A DNA stretch of 64,000 nt, from contig SFFV01000002.1 of NCBI GenBank assembly GCA_004557735.1, positions 105,043-169,042 on the forward strand, written 5' to 3'. The stretch's first letter is position 1, and each line of letters starts with the position of its first letter. The notes under the pieces were generated by a model. That model was not told the DNA's origin, did not search any database, and worked only from the letters and a program-made list of their open reading frames with translations. Shown one piece after another: positions 17,858-25,032 of the stretch. The DNA is from Clostridiales bacterium. Lineage in GTDB: Bacteria; Bacillota; Clostridia; Oscillospirales; Oscillospiraceae. A program made the translations under genes and the position numbers.

Positions 17858-18336
17858 TCTTCCGAGGCGGTCTCCGGCCCGGCCGCCACTTCCTCCGCGG
17901 CTTCGCCGCGAGAGCGCATAAAGCTGCCGAGAATGCCGTTGATAAAGCGGACCGTTTCCGGTTCGTCATACCCCTTGGCAAGCTCGACGGCCTCGTTGAT
18001 GGACGCTGCCGCCGGGATATCCGGCATATAAAGGATCTCATAGAGCGCAACGCGAAGCACGGCGAGAGCCGTTCGCGAAATGCGCGAGAGCTTCCAGCCG
18101 TGGGAGAACTGCTCGATAAGAGCGTCAAGCTCCTCGCGGCGGTCGCGCACGCCGGTTACCAGAGCGCTGATGTAGTCGCGCTCCTTTTCACCGGGAATCT
18201 CCGTAAAAAGAGAATCCTCCGCCGGAAGGGCGCGAAAATAGTCCTCGTCGAAAAAGGCGTCCGGCCCGACGTCGCTGCCGGCATTAACGGCAAAACTGAG
18301 CTGAAGCGCCAGCTGCCGCGCATTTGTTCTCGTCAT
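17854..18336 (-). CDS. nusB: transcription antitermination factor NusB
   Basis: 160 residues, all-helical. NARQLALQLSFAVNAG at the start and EILYMPDIPAAASINEAVELAKGY in the second half (residues about 102-125) are characteristic. With NusE(S10) it binds boxA in rRNA leaders and other antitermination complexes. The stop overlaps xseA by 4 bases, and 8 bases separate it from the upstream Asp23 gene. Confidence 0.95.
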   Translation of the reverse strand: MTRTNARQLALQLSFAVNAGSDVGPDAFFDEDYFRALPAEDSLFTEIPGEKERDYISALVTGVRDRREELDALIEQFSHGWKLSRISRTALAVLRVALYEILYMPDIPAAASINEAVELAKGYDEPETVRFINGILGSFMRSRGEAAEEVAAGPETASEE

Positions 18337-18344
18337 AGAGAGAA

Positions 18345-18725
18345 TTACCCTTTCATATCGGTCTTATCAAAGGCGATGCCCGTGATATGAACGTTGACGG
18401 AAGTCTTAAGTCCGGTCATATCCTCCACGCTCGCGGCAACCAGATCCTGTACCTTCTTGGCAACGACCGTGACGCCGTAGCCATAGCGGACCATGATGAG
18501 GATATCGATAATTGCCTGGCCGTTTTCCGCGGAGATCTTCACGCTGGGTGGCGTGGATGCGCTCTTGATGCCGAGAAATTCCGCAATGTCTGCGCCAGGC
18601 ACGGACGAAAGACCCGCGACGCCTTCGATTTCCGAAACGGCGGCGTTGACCATCACATGGATAACATCCTCCGAAATACTGATATTCCCTTTTTCCGTCT
18701 GGCTGGTGATATAGTTTTCAGGCAT
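18345..18725 (-). CDS. Asp23/Gls24-family protein (YqhY-like)
   Basis: 126 residues. The Asp23/Gls24 signature is seen in ISISEDVIHVMVNAAVSEIEG, GVKISAENGQAIIDILI-type strands and VAKKVQDLVAASVEDMTGL. In Bacillus the paralog next to nusB (YqhY) limits acetyl-CoA carboxylase activity; related proteins sit at the membrane. Position directly before nusB supports the YqhY assignment. The minus strand holds TACAAT as a possible -10 at about 18750-18755, just after the xerD terminator, so this gene probably starts the nusB-xse operon. Confidence 0.9.
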   Translation of the reverse strand: MPENYITSQTEKGNISISEDVIHVMVNAAVSEIEGVAGLSSVPGADIAEFLGIKSASTPPSVKISAENGQAIIDILIMVRYGYGVTVVAKKVQDLVAASVEDMTGLKTSVNVHITGIAFDKTDMKG

Positions 18726-18783
18726 AGCTGCTAACCTCCCAATGTATTCACGTTATTGTAACACAACAATTACAAAAAATAAA

Positions 18784-18814
18784 GAGGCGTCCCAAAAAAC
18801 TTTTGGGACGCCTC
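18784..18814 (-). terminator. intrinsic terminator after xerD
   Basis: Perfect 14-base arms 18784-18797 and 18801-18814 (GAGGCGTCCCAAAA and its complement) with a 3-base loop. On the minus strand the stem is followed by TTTATTTTTT. Confidence 0.93.
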
Positions 18815-18843
18815 GCAGCCGATACGGTTGAAACAGCTCGAGA

Positions 18844-19734
18844 TCAGGCTCGCGGATGCGATTTCTGGTACACGTCCTTGAGCTGCTTTTTGACGAGCTG
18901 CGAATAGATCTGCGTGGAACTGATGTCCGCGTGGCCGAGCATTTCCTGGATCGCACGGATATCCGCGCCGTTTTCCAGCAGATGCGCGGCAAACGAATGA
19001 CGCAGCGTATGGGGCGTAATATCCTTGTCGATGTGTGCTTTGGCCTGATAGGACTTGATGATCTTCCAGAAGCCCTGCCGGGACATGCGCTCGCCGCTAA
19101 CGTTCACGAAGAGAGACGGCTCGTCCTTACGCGCGAGCATCTGCGGGCGGACAAATTCCATATACTCGCTCAGCGCCCGGATCGCCGCCGGATAAAGCGG
19201 AATAAACCGTTCCTTGTCATGGCTTATGCAGCGGATCGCGCCGGCGGTCAGATTCACGTCCGTCACGTTGAGCGAAATCAGCTCGCTCACGCGGATGCCG
19301 GTGGCATACAGCAGCTCCAGCATCGCCTTATCGCGGTAGCCCTTGAAGTCGGTACACTCCGGCTGCTCGAGCAGCAGTTCGACCTCGCTGCTTGTGAGGA
19401 TCTGCGGGAGCTTCTGCTCGCACTTATCCGGGACCAGCTTTCCGGTCGGGTTTTCGCTCACGATGCGTTGGAGAATGAGAAAAGTATAAAAGCATTTCAG
19501 CGACGCAATGGACCGGGAAACGGTCGCCACCGACTTTCCCATTCCGCGCAGCCGGGAAATGTATCTGTTCAGGACTTCCTCGTTCGCCTCAGTATATCCG
19601 ACCGTCTCGTGTGAGTCAAGGTATTCTCCAAACTGACGGATATCGCGGAGATACGAACTCAGGGTGTTGCTGGAGGCCTTTTTCACATTGGTAAGGTAGT
19701 CTTTGAATTTTTCGAAGCAGACGGAATTATCCAT
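18844..19734 (-). CDS. xerD: tyrosine recombinase XerD
   Basis: 296 residues, the standard length. An N-terminal SAM-like core-binding domain (1-100) precedes the catalytic domain with Arg148 (ATGIRVSEL), Lys174, His242 and Arg245 (HTLRH), His268 (LGHAD) and Tyr277. XerD resolves chromosome dimers at dif. It is preceded by SD GGAAGGAGGG. Its neighbour spoIIM is also near xerD (ripX) in Bacillus subtilis, which supports both calls. No attachment site or integrase-associated genes are nearby, so it is the housekeeping enzyme. Confidence 0.95.
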   Translation of the reverse strand: MDNSVCFEKFKDYLTNVKKASSNTLSSYLRDIRQFGEYLDSHETVGYTEANEEVLNRYISRLRGMGKSVATVSRSIASLKCFYTFLILQRIVSENPTGKLVPDKCEQKLPQILTSSEVELLLEQPECTDFKGYRDKAMLELLYATGIRVSELISLNVTDVNLTAGAIRCISHDKERFIPLYPAAIRALSEYMEFVRPQMLARKDEPSLFVNVSGERMSRQGFWKIIKSYQAKAHIDKDITPHTLRHSFAAHLLENGADIRAIQEMLGHADISSTQIYSQLVKKQLKDVYQKSHPRA

Positions 19735-19766
19735 AGCAACGCCCTCCTTCCTCTTTTTCTTTCCTT

Positions 19767-20345
19767 TTATAGCAGCAGCGGGATCAGAAGCTGCCGAGCA
19801 AGCGCCGCGGCGGACAAAAGCAGCGCGGCGATCAAAAGCCGGTCAGCGGAAATAAACGAAAACCGGACACGCGGATAACCTCGGCAGGTTCGGTATATGT
19901 CAAGGGAGGAACAGAACGCTTCCTCACCAAGCAAAAACAAAGCAAAAAGAGAAAAGAGGGCAGGAATGCCGATGATCAGGCAGGCCTTCCCGGCGGAAAT
20001 CCCGCTCATGAGAAGTGCAGAAACACTGTAGGAAAGAAGAAATCCCCGAAACAGAAAAAGGATCGGGAGAAGCAGAAAGCCGAAAAGCACAGCCGACAGA
20101 AACACCGCTATAATGCACGGCGCGGAATACGTCCAGAGAATCCGGAAGTATCCGGTTGAATCGAAAAGCGCGGCATCCGCAAGAGACGCAATGCTCTCCG
20201 GTATCGGAAACGAAAAGAGAAATACGGCAAGTGTTCCAAATACCGCGCCGAGACAGACGGACAGCGGTAAAATGCGGCGGGCCGGCTTGGAAATACGAAA
20301 AATGAGCGGCGCAGAATCCGCCGCGTCAACCACTGAATTGTTCAT
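19767..20345 (-). CDS. spoIIM: stage II sporulation protein M-like membrane protein
   Basis: 192 residues from the ATG at 20345 (SD-like GGGGGG just upstream); the frame is open to 20387 but lacks an SD there. Five hydrophobic segments can be seen: about 30-50, 75-100, 105-135, 140-160 and 170-190. FRGFLLSYSVSALLMSG matches the FRGF-type loop of SpoIIM. SpoIIM recruits SpoIID and SpoIIP for septal wall digestion during engulfment. Adjacency to xerD agrees with Bacillus. Overall divergence is high, so the assignment rests on topology, the FRGF segment and context. Confidence 0.7.
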   Translation of the reverse strand: MNNSVVDAADSAPLIFRISKPARRILPLSVCLGAVFGTLAVFLFSFPIPESIASLADAALFDSTGYFRILWTYSAPCIIAVFLSAVLFGFLLLPILFLFRGFLLSYSVSALLMSGISAGKACLIIGIPALFSLFALFLLGEEAFCSSLDIYRTCRGYPRVRFSFISADRLLIAALLLSAAALARQLLIPLLL

Positions 20346-20413
20346 GCCGCCCCCCTGCCTCACAGCAAAAGAAACAACATAAAACAATAATTTACATAAT
20401 CTGTTGTATGCAC

Positions 20414-20442
20414 ACTATACCGCAGATTCATAAAGTTATCAA
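20414..20442 (-). promoter_or_regulatory. sigma-A-type promoter of spoIIM
   Basis: On the minus strand TTGATA (20437-20442), a 17-base spacer and TATAGT (20414-20419). CATACAAC just downstream resembles a sigma-E -10, but I see no matching -35. The rest of the gap, 20443-20640, is AT-rich; I see no gene, SD or clear terminator in it. Confidence 0.6.
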
Positions 20443-20640
20443 TCCTTTTTTCCGTGATTTTAGAACTTTGTGAATTATGTCCAGATTTTATGTAAACAAT
20501 ATTATGTTATCTTCTGCAACCGCGCACCAAAAAACCATTGAATTTCAAGGATTATTTACCGTATTTTGCGATTACTTATTGTAATAACCCCAAGATGTTG
20601 GCTTTTTCGTTTTTCTTATGTCAACTTAGATTTCCGATTC

Positions 20641-21063
20641 CTATTTGTAATACGGTGATCTTTTCTTTTGCGTTTTTTTGTTATTTTTGTTTATTTTTAT
20701 GAAATACACAATTGACATAACTGACGTCATAACGCACAGCGTTTTCAGAACGCAACCGAAATTCCAGCCGTTCATTGGAATACAGGCTCCGAGCAGAAGA
20801 AGGATCAGAGTTGCAATGAGCGCAGAAAGAGGAATGTACGCATATCCTCCCCTCCTCTTTGAAAAGAAAGCACACTCCGACACGAGCGCCGCAAGCCCGG
20901 AGCAGGCAAGCGCGGAGAGACTCACGGAGTTTTCCGGCAGCACTCCGTCCCGGATCAGCAGCGCGGCCGGCAGGATAAGCAATAGGGATAATCCCGCCAT
21001 GACGCTTCCCGACTGAACGGCGGTCACGACCTGTCCTCTTCGGTTTGGCTGTTGTTTGGTCAT
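20641..21063 (-). CDS. TIGR04086-type membrane protein
   Basis: 140 residues from the ATG at 21063. Four hydrophobic segments (about 17-35, 42-60, 72-95 and 105-122) and a lysine-rich tail (KINKNNKKTQKKR) fit the small clostridial family TIGR04086, whose genes usually lie beside yajC, as here. Function is unknown; proximity to yajC suggests a membrane or secretion role. The SD GGGGGTG and the first two bases of the ATG lie in the 3' arm of a 25-bp stem-loop (21062-21119). An alternative in-frame ATG (21093) lies in the loop and would add 10 residues (MNVLICGGVF). Confidence 0.8.
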   Translation of the reverse strand: MTKQQPNRRGQVVTAVQSGSVMAGLSLLLILPAALLIRDGVLPENSVSLSALACSGLAALVSECAFFSKRRGGYAYIPLSALIATLILLLLGACIPMNGWNFGCVLKTLCVMTSVMSIVYFIKINKNNKKTQKKRSPYYK

Positions 21064-21119
21064 AAAAACACCCCCGCAGATAAGTACGTTCATACTTATT
21101 CCTGCGGGGGTGTTTTTAT
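21062..21119 (-). promoter_or_regulatory. stem-loop spanning yajC terminator and SD/start of TIGR04086 gene
   Basis: Outer arms 21062-21079 and 21102-21119 pair perfectly over 18 bases; inner arms 21080-21086 and 21093-21099 add 7 more after a 2-base bulge; the loop is 6 bases. Read on the minus strand it is a GC-rich stem followed by TTTTT, that is, an intrinsic terminator 20 bases after the yajC stop. The same 3' arm supplies the SD (GGGGGTG) and AT of the next start codon, so termination and translation initiation are physically coupled. Confidence 0.85.
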
Positions 21120-21139
21120 ACGCCTTGTGCTGTACGCGA

Positions 21140-21544
21140 TCAGTTGCCCAGAGATTCCTCGGAATCGGAAGTTTCCTTGTTGGCGCCCTTGCCTTCGTTG
21201 CTGGAAACGGCCCACTTTGTGATCTCAATGCGGACACGATCCTCACCGGTCTCGAAGGTGAGCTTATCGCTGGTGACGTGGACAACCTTGCCGACCATGC
21301 CGCCGATGGTGACGATCTTATCGCCGACTTCAATGCTGTCACGCATTTCCTGCGCTTTTTTCTTGCGCTTCTTCTCCGGGACGATCATCAGGAAATAGAA
21401 TACAGCGATGATCACGACCATCATAACGATGCTCGTAATGCCGCTGGCGCCGGTGGTGGTTCCGTCCGCACCTGCCATATTGCAGCCGGCAAACGCGAAC
21501 ATGGCAAAAACCACACCAAGAACAGTTGCAAGGATTTTTTTCAT
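21140..21544 (-). CDS. yajC: YajC, Sec translocase accessory subunit
   Basis: 134 residues. The typical core is one membrane helix (about 36-55, ending FYFLMIVPEKKRKKK), followed by the cytoplasmic domain with VGDKIVTIGGMVGKVV. YajC associates with SecDF-SecYEG. Unusually, the first 21 residues form a signal peptide ending in a possible lipobox (FAGC, Cys21), so the protein may be lipidated and then span the membrane once more. It has its own promoter and lies downstream of tgt and queA, the common tgt-yajC order. Confidence 0.93.
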   Translation of the reverse strand: MKKILATVLGVVFAMFAFAGCNMAGADGTTTGASGITSIVMMVVIIAVFYFLMIVPEKKRKKKAQEMRDSIEVGDKIVTIGGMVGKVVHVTSDKLTFETGEDRVRIEITKWAVSSNEGKGANKETSDSEESLGN

Positions 21545-21577
21545 GGGTTAACCCTCCAATGTAAATTACAATTACTG

Positions 21578-21606
21578 ATTATACCGATGTTTTCCAATAA
21601 AAGCAA
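21578..21606 (-). promoter_or_regulatory. sigma-A-type promoter of yajC
   Basis: On the minus strand TTGCTT (21601-21606), a 17-base spacer and TATAAT (21578-21583), about 33 bases before the ATG. The SD GGAGGG overlaps the palindrome GGGTTAACCC. Confidence 0.65.
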
Positions 21607-21611
21607 GAGAA

Positions 21612-22742
21612 TTATATCCTCTTATCCAACTTTTCGACATACCGGTCACGGAACGCCTGATACCGCCCTTCGTCGAGCGCCGCGCGGATTTTTTCCATCA
21701 GGGAATTGTAGAAATAGAGATTGTGCATCACGCAGAAGCGGAGCGCCAGGATCTCCTCCGCCTTCATCAGATGGCGGAGATATGCGCGGCTGTATTTCCG
21801 GCAAACCGGGCAATGGCACGCCGGGTCAATCGGGCGCTCGTCGCGCGCGTACTTTTCGTTTTTTATGTTGATGACGCCTTCCCAGGTATAAAGATGTCCG
21901 TGTCGTCCGTTACGGGCCGGCATCACACAGTCAAAGAAATCCACGCCGCGGTACACCGCCTCGATGATGTTCCCGGGCGTTCCGACGCCCATAAGATAGC
22001 GCGGCTTATCCTGCGGCATATGCTCCTCCACGGCAGAGATCGTGTCGTACATTTCCGCAGCGGTCTCCCCTACCGCAAGTCCGCCGATAGCATAGCCCGG
22101 AAGATCAAGCTCCGCAATCTGCTGCATATGGCGGACGCGAAGATCATGATACACAGCCCCCTGGTTAATGCCCCAGAGCACCTGTCCGGGATTGACGGCG
22201 GTATCCTCCGACGTATAGCGCTTGAGAGCCTCCTTGCACCGGGCAAGCCAGCGCACCGTTCGGTCGCACGACGCTTCGCAATACTCTCTCGGCGCCGGAA
22301 TGCCGACGCACTCGTCAAACGCCATGGCAATGTCCGAGCCGAGATTGGCCTGAATGCGCATGCTCTCCTCCGGCCCCATGAAAATATGGCGGCCGTCCAC
22401 ATGGGAATTAAAGCAGACCCCCTCTTCCTTGATCCTGCGAAGTTTCGCAAGCGAAAAAATCTGGAAGCCTCCGGAGTCTGTCAGAATCGGTCCGTCCCAG
22501 CGCATGAATTTGTGCAGCCCGCCCATATCGCGGATCAGCTCGTCGCCCGGACGGACGTGCAGATGATAGGTGTTGGAAAGCTCGACCTGACAGCCGATCT
22601 CCCGGAGATCGTCCGCAGAGAGGCCGCCCTTGATTGCCGCCTGCGTGCCGACGTTCATGAATACCGGCGTCTGCACCGTGCCGTGCGGCGTTGTATATTC
22701 GCCCCGGCGGGCATGCCCTTCGAGCCTGATTCTTTTAAACAT
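21612..22742 (-). CDS. tgt: queuine/preQ1 tRNA-guanine transglycosylase
   Basis: 376 residues. It exchanges the wobble guanine of GUN-anticodon tRNAs for preQ1. The catalytic aspartates lie in LTDSGGFQ (Asp89) and FDCVMPARNGRHG. The zinc site is formed by CHCPVCRKYSRAYLRH and a later His. It lies 21 bases downstream of queA, so the two queuosine steps are co-transcribed. No queC/D/E/F genes are in the window. Confidence 0.97.
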   Translation of the reverse strand: MFKRIRLEGHARRGEYTTPHGTVQTPVFMNVGTQAAIKGGLSADDLREIGCQVELSNTYHLHVRPGDELIRDMGGLHKFMRWDGPILTDSGGFQIFSLAKLRRIKEEGVCFNSHVDGRHIFMGPEESMRIQANLGSDIAMAFDECVGIPAPREYCEASCDRTVRWLARCKEALKRYTSEDTAVNPGQVLWGINQGAVYHDLRVRHMQQIAELDLPGYAIGGLAVGETAAEMYDTISAVEEHMPQDKPRYLMGVGTPGNIIEAVYRGVDFFDCVMPARNGRHGHLYTWEGVINIKNEKYARDERPIDPACHCPVCRKYSRAYLRHLMKAEEILALRFCVMHNLYFYNSLMEKIRAALDEGRYQAFRDRYVEKLDKRI

Positions 22743-22763
22743 TCGTACTTTTCCTTATCCCTT

Positions 22764-23786
22764 TCAGTGAATGAACATCGCGTCGCCGAAGGAGAAGAAG
22801 CGGTAACGCTCTCTCACGGCCTCCTCATAGGCATGCAGGACGTTTTCCCGTCCGGCAAGCGCGGAAACGAGCATGATGAGCGTGCTCTCCGGCAGGTGAA
22901 AATTGGTAATAAGCGCGTCGATAGCCTTGAAGCGGTAGCCCGGATAGATGAAAATATCCGTCCAGCCGCTTTTCGGCTGCAATATGCCATCCTCGCCGGT
23001 GAAGCTCTCAAGCGTCCGGCAGGTCGTCGTCCCGACCGAGATCACTCGTCCGCCGTTGGCGTGCGTGCGGTTTACGATGTCCGCCGTTTCCCGGCTTACC
23101 ACGCAGAACTCTGCATGCATCGGGTGATCCTCGATATTTTCCTCCTTTACCGGGCGGAACGTGCCGAGACCGACGTGCAGCGTGACATAGGCGAGCGAAA
23201 CGCCTTTATCGGTGATACGCTGCAGAAGCTCCGGCGTAAAATGCAGCCCCGCTGTCGGGGCCGCCGCCGAACCGGGGTCGCGGGAGTAAACGGTCTGGTA
23301 GCGCTCCTTGTTTGTCAACTCTTCCTTAATGTACGGCGGCAGCGGCATTTTTCCGAGCTTGTCCAGAAGCTCAAGAAAAATTCCGTCAAAGGTAAAGTGC
23401 AGCACCTTGTTACCGTCCGCCTCTGCGCGGATGACCTCTGCTGTCAGCTCTCCGTTGCCGAAGGAGATATGCGTCCCGGGCTGGGTTTTGCGTCCCGGCC
23501 GGGTAAGGCATTCCCAGTCCCCGCCGCCAAGATCGCGCAGCAGCACGACCTCCACGCTGCCTCCCGTCGGCCGCGTGCCGAAGAGTCGTGCCGGGATCAC
23601 GCGGGAATCGTTCACCACAAGGCAGTCGCCCTCGTTGAGAAAATCCGGAAGCTCGTAAAAAATGTGATGTTCCATGGCTCCGGTGTGCCTATCCAGCGTC
23701 AAAAGACGCGAAAAGTCGCGCCGCTCCAGCGGTGTCTGGGCGATGAGTTCTGGGGGAAGATCGTAATAAAAGTCCGTTTTTTTCAA
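22764..23786 (-). CDS. queA: S-adenosylmethionine:tRNA ribosyltransferase-isomerase
   Basis: 340 residues from a TTG at 23786, chosen because GGATGGAG precedes it by 5 bases and the product KKTDFYYDLPPELIAQ then matches the conserved N-terminus and usual length. The frame stays open to 23939, but that part crosses promoters. QueA makes epoxyqueuosine from preQ1-tRNA. Motifs include RDFSRLLTLDR, DCLVVNDSRVIPARL, PTAGLHFTPELL and THLPESTLIML-like NFHLPESTLIM. I looked for a preQ1 riboswitch in the leader and saw none. Confidence 0.95.
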   Translation of the reverse strand: MKKTDFYYDLPPELIAQTPLERRDFSRLLTLDRHTGAMEHHIFYELPDFLNEGDCLVVNDSRVIPARLFGTRPTGGSVEVVLLRDLGGGDWECLTRPGRKTQPGTHISFGNGELTAEVIRAEADGNKVLHFTFDGIFLELLDKLGKMPLPPYIKEELTNKERYQTVYSRDPGSAAAPTAGLHFTPELLQRITDKGVSLAYVTLHVGLGTFRPVKEENIEDHPMHAEFCVVSRETADIVNRTHANGGRVISVGTTTCRTLESFTGEDGILQPKSGWTDIFIYPGYRFKAIDALITNFHLPESTLIMLVSALAGRENVLHAYEEAVRERYRFFSFGDAMFIH

Positions 23787-23841
23787 GGCTGCTCCATCCG
23801 CCGGTATCTTCCGGCCGCCGTGTTTTACCGCCGTGCTCGCC

Positions 23842-23870
23842 TTGACGGGAGTATGGCAGAGTGCTATTAT
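23842..23870 (+). promoter_or_regulatory. sigma-A-type promoter, candidate for dapA
   Basis: TTGACG (23842-23847), a 17-base spacer and TATTAT (23865-23870) with TGC before it (extended -10). Transcription would start near 23877 and give a dapA leader of about 240 bases. Confidence 0.55.
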
Positions 23871-23963
23871 ACTTTTGATGTCGGTTGACAAGGGAGCGCA
23901 CGGCTCTGCCGGAGCGGAAACGCCCCCAAACCGCGCCAAAGCCCTTGTTGATCAACGCAAAAT

Positions 23964-23992
23964 ATTATATACATGTTCCGCCTGCTTTGCAA
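23964..23992 (-). promoter_or_regulatory. sigma-A-type promoter of queA-tgt
   Basis: On the minus strand TTGCAA (23987-23992), a 17-base spacer and TATAAT (23964-23969). Start near 23957, a leader of about 170 bases before the queA TTG. Confidence 0.65.
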
Positions 23993-24118
23993 CCGCAAAA
24001 GCGCCGAACTTCCGCTCACCGCGGCCTGTCCCGCTGCATACAATGGCACGGGAGTATTTTTTGCCGTTCCCTTCCCTGCTGCACGCCATGCGGTACGGAC
24101 CGGCAGAAAGGACGGAAC

Positions 24119-25003
24119 ATGAAAAGACCTGTTTTCACCGGCAGCGCAACCGCGCTCGTCACACCGTTTACCGACCGGGGCGTGGACTACGACCGTCTTG
24201 CCGCGGCAATCGAACGCCAGGCGGAGGGGGGCACCGCCGCCATCGTTGTTTGCGGAACGACCGGAGAGGCTTCAACGCTCTCGGAAGCAGAGCGCGCTTC
24301 CATTATCGAATTCTCCTCGGTCTGCACCCGTTCCCGCATGAAGGTGATCGCCGGGATCGGCGGCAATGATACGCTCGCCGCGGCAAACGCCGCCCGGCGC
24401 GCTGAACGTCTCGGAGCAGACGCCCTGCTTCTTACAACGCCCTATTATAACAAAGCAAGCTCCGCCGGGATCGTCCGTCATTTCACATATGTGGCAGAGC
24501 ATTCCGAGCTGCCGCTCATCGTATACAACATCCCCGGCCGAACCGGCGTATCGTGTACGCCGGAGCACTACGCGCGTCTTGCGGAGATCCCCCGCATCAA
24601 CGGCGTAAAGGAAGCCTCCGGCGACATCTCCCTTGTCTCCCGCACCCGGCATCTCTGCGGCGACGCGCTGAACATCTGGAGCGGAAACGACGATCAGACG
24701 CTTCCCATGCTCGCACTCGGAGCAAAGGGCGTCATCTCGGTAGCATCGAACATTGTTCCGCAGGTCCTGACGACGCTCTGTGCCGCGGCGCTCGGCGGCG
24801 ACTTCTTCACCGCCCGCGCCATCCACGAGGCCTACACCGGTCTTTTTGAAGCGCTTTTTTACGAGGTAAACCCCATCCCGGTAAAGACCGCCATGCAAAT
24901 GCTCGGCTGGGATTCCGGCCGGCTGAGACTTCCGCTTTGTCCGATGTCGGAGGACAACGCCGCAAAGTTGCGTCATTGCCTGGAGATCTTAAAGCTTCTT
25001 TGA
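24119..25003 (+). CDS. dapA: 4-hydroxy-tetrahydrodipicolinate synthase
   Basis: 294 residues from the ATG at 24119 (SD AAAGGA, 6 bases). The TIM-barrel lyase shows GTTGE (46-50), PYYNK (108-112), YNIPGRTG (136-143) and the Schiff-base Lys164 in NGVKEASGD. It condenses pyruvate with aspartate semialdehyde in the lysine, diaminopimelate and dipicolinate pathway, which serves cell wall and spores. It is one of only three plus-strand genes and stands apart from other dap genes. Only 29 bases separate it from the secreted SGNH gene, so the two may be co-transcribed. Confidence 0.96.
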   Translation: MKRPVFTGSATALVTPFTDRGVDYDRLAAAIERQAEGGTAAIVVCGTTGEASTLSEAERASIIEFSSVCTRSRMKVIAGIGGNDTLAAANAARRAERLGADALLLTTPYYNKASSAGIVRHFTYVAEHSELPLIVYNIPGRTGVSCTPEHYARLAEIPRINGVKEASGDISLVSRTRHLCGDALNIWSGNDDQTLPMLALGAKGVISVASNIVPQVLTTLCAAALGGDFFTARAIHEAYTGLFEALFYEVNPIPVKTAMQMLGWDSGRLRLPLCPMSEDNAAKLRHCLEILKLL

Positions 25004-25032
25004 TTTCACAGATTACGAAAGCGAGTATTTCC

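Larger units (their letters stand above)
23787..24118. other. 332-base non-coding gap between queA and dapA
   Basis: No gene is visible. It holds a minus-strand promoter for queA (23964-23992) and a plus-strand promoter candidate (23842-23870) that face each other. A weaker plus-strand candidate, TTGTTG (23945-23950), 17 bases, TATACA (23968-23973), overlaps the queA promoter. I see no lysine riboswitch or preQ1 fold. Confidence 0.6.

Noticed and set aside
18844..19734. Tyrosine recombinase as a mark of an integrated element
   Set aside because: Length, motifs and the spoIIM neighbour fit housekeeping XerD; there are no flanking repeats, tRNA or phage genes.
20443..20640. Small RNA or small gene in the AT-rich gap
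   Set aside because: No SD-preceded frame, no terminator hairpin, and only weak scattered promoter-like hexamers.
23787..23957. preQ1 riboswitch in the queA leader
   Set aside because: queA-tgt could be expected to have one, but no short preQ1-I hairpin followed by the A-rich CTA-type tail is visible.
23877..24118. Lysine riboswitch before dapA
   Set aside because: The leader is long enough, but I cannot see the conserved five-helix core elements; only promoter-like elements stand out.
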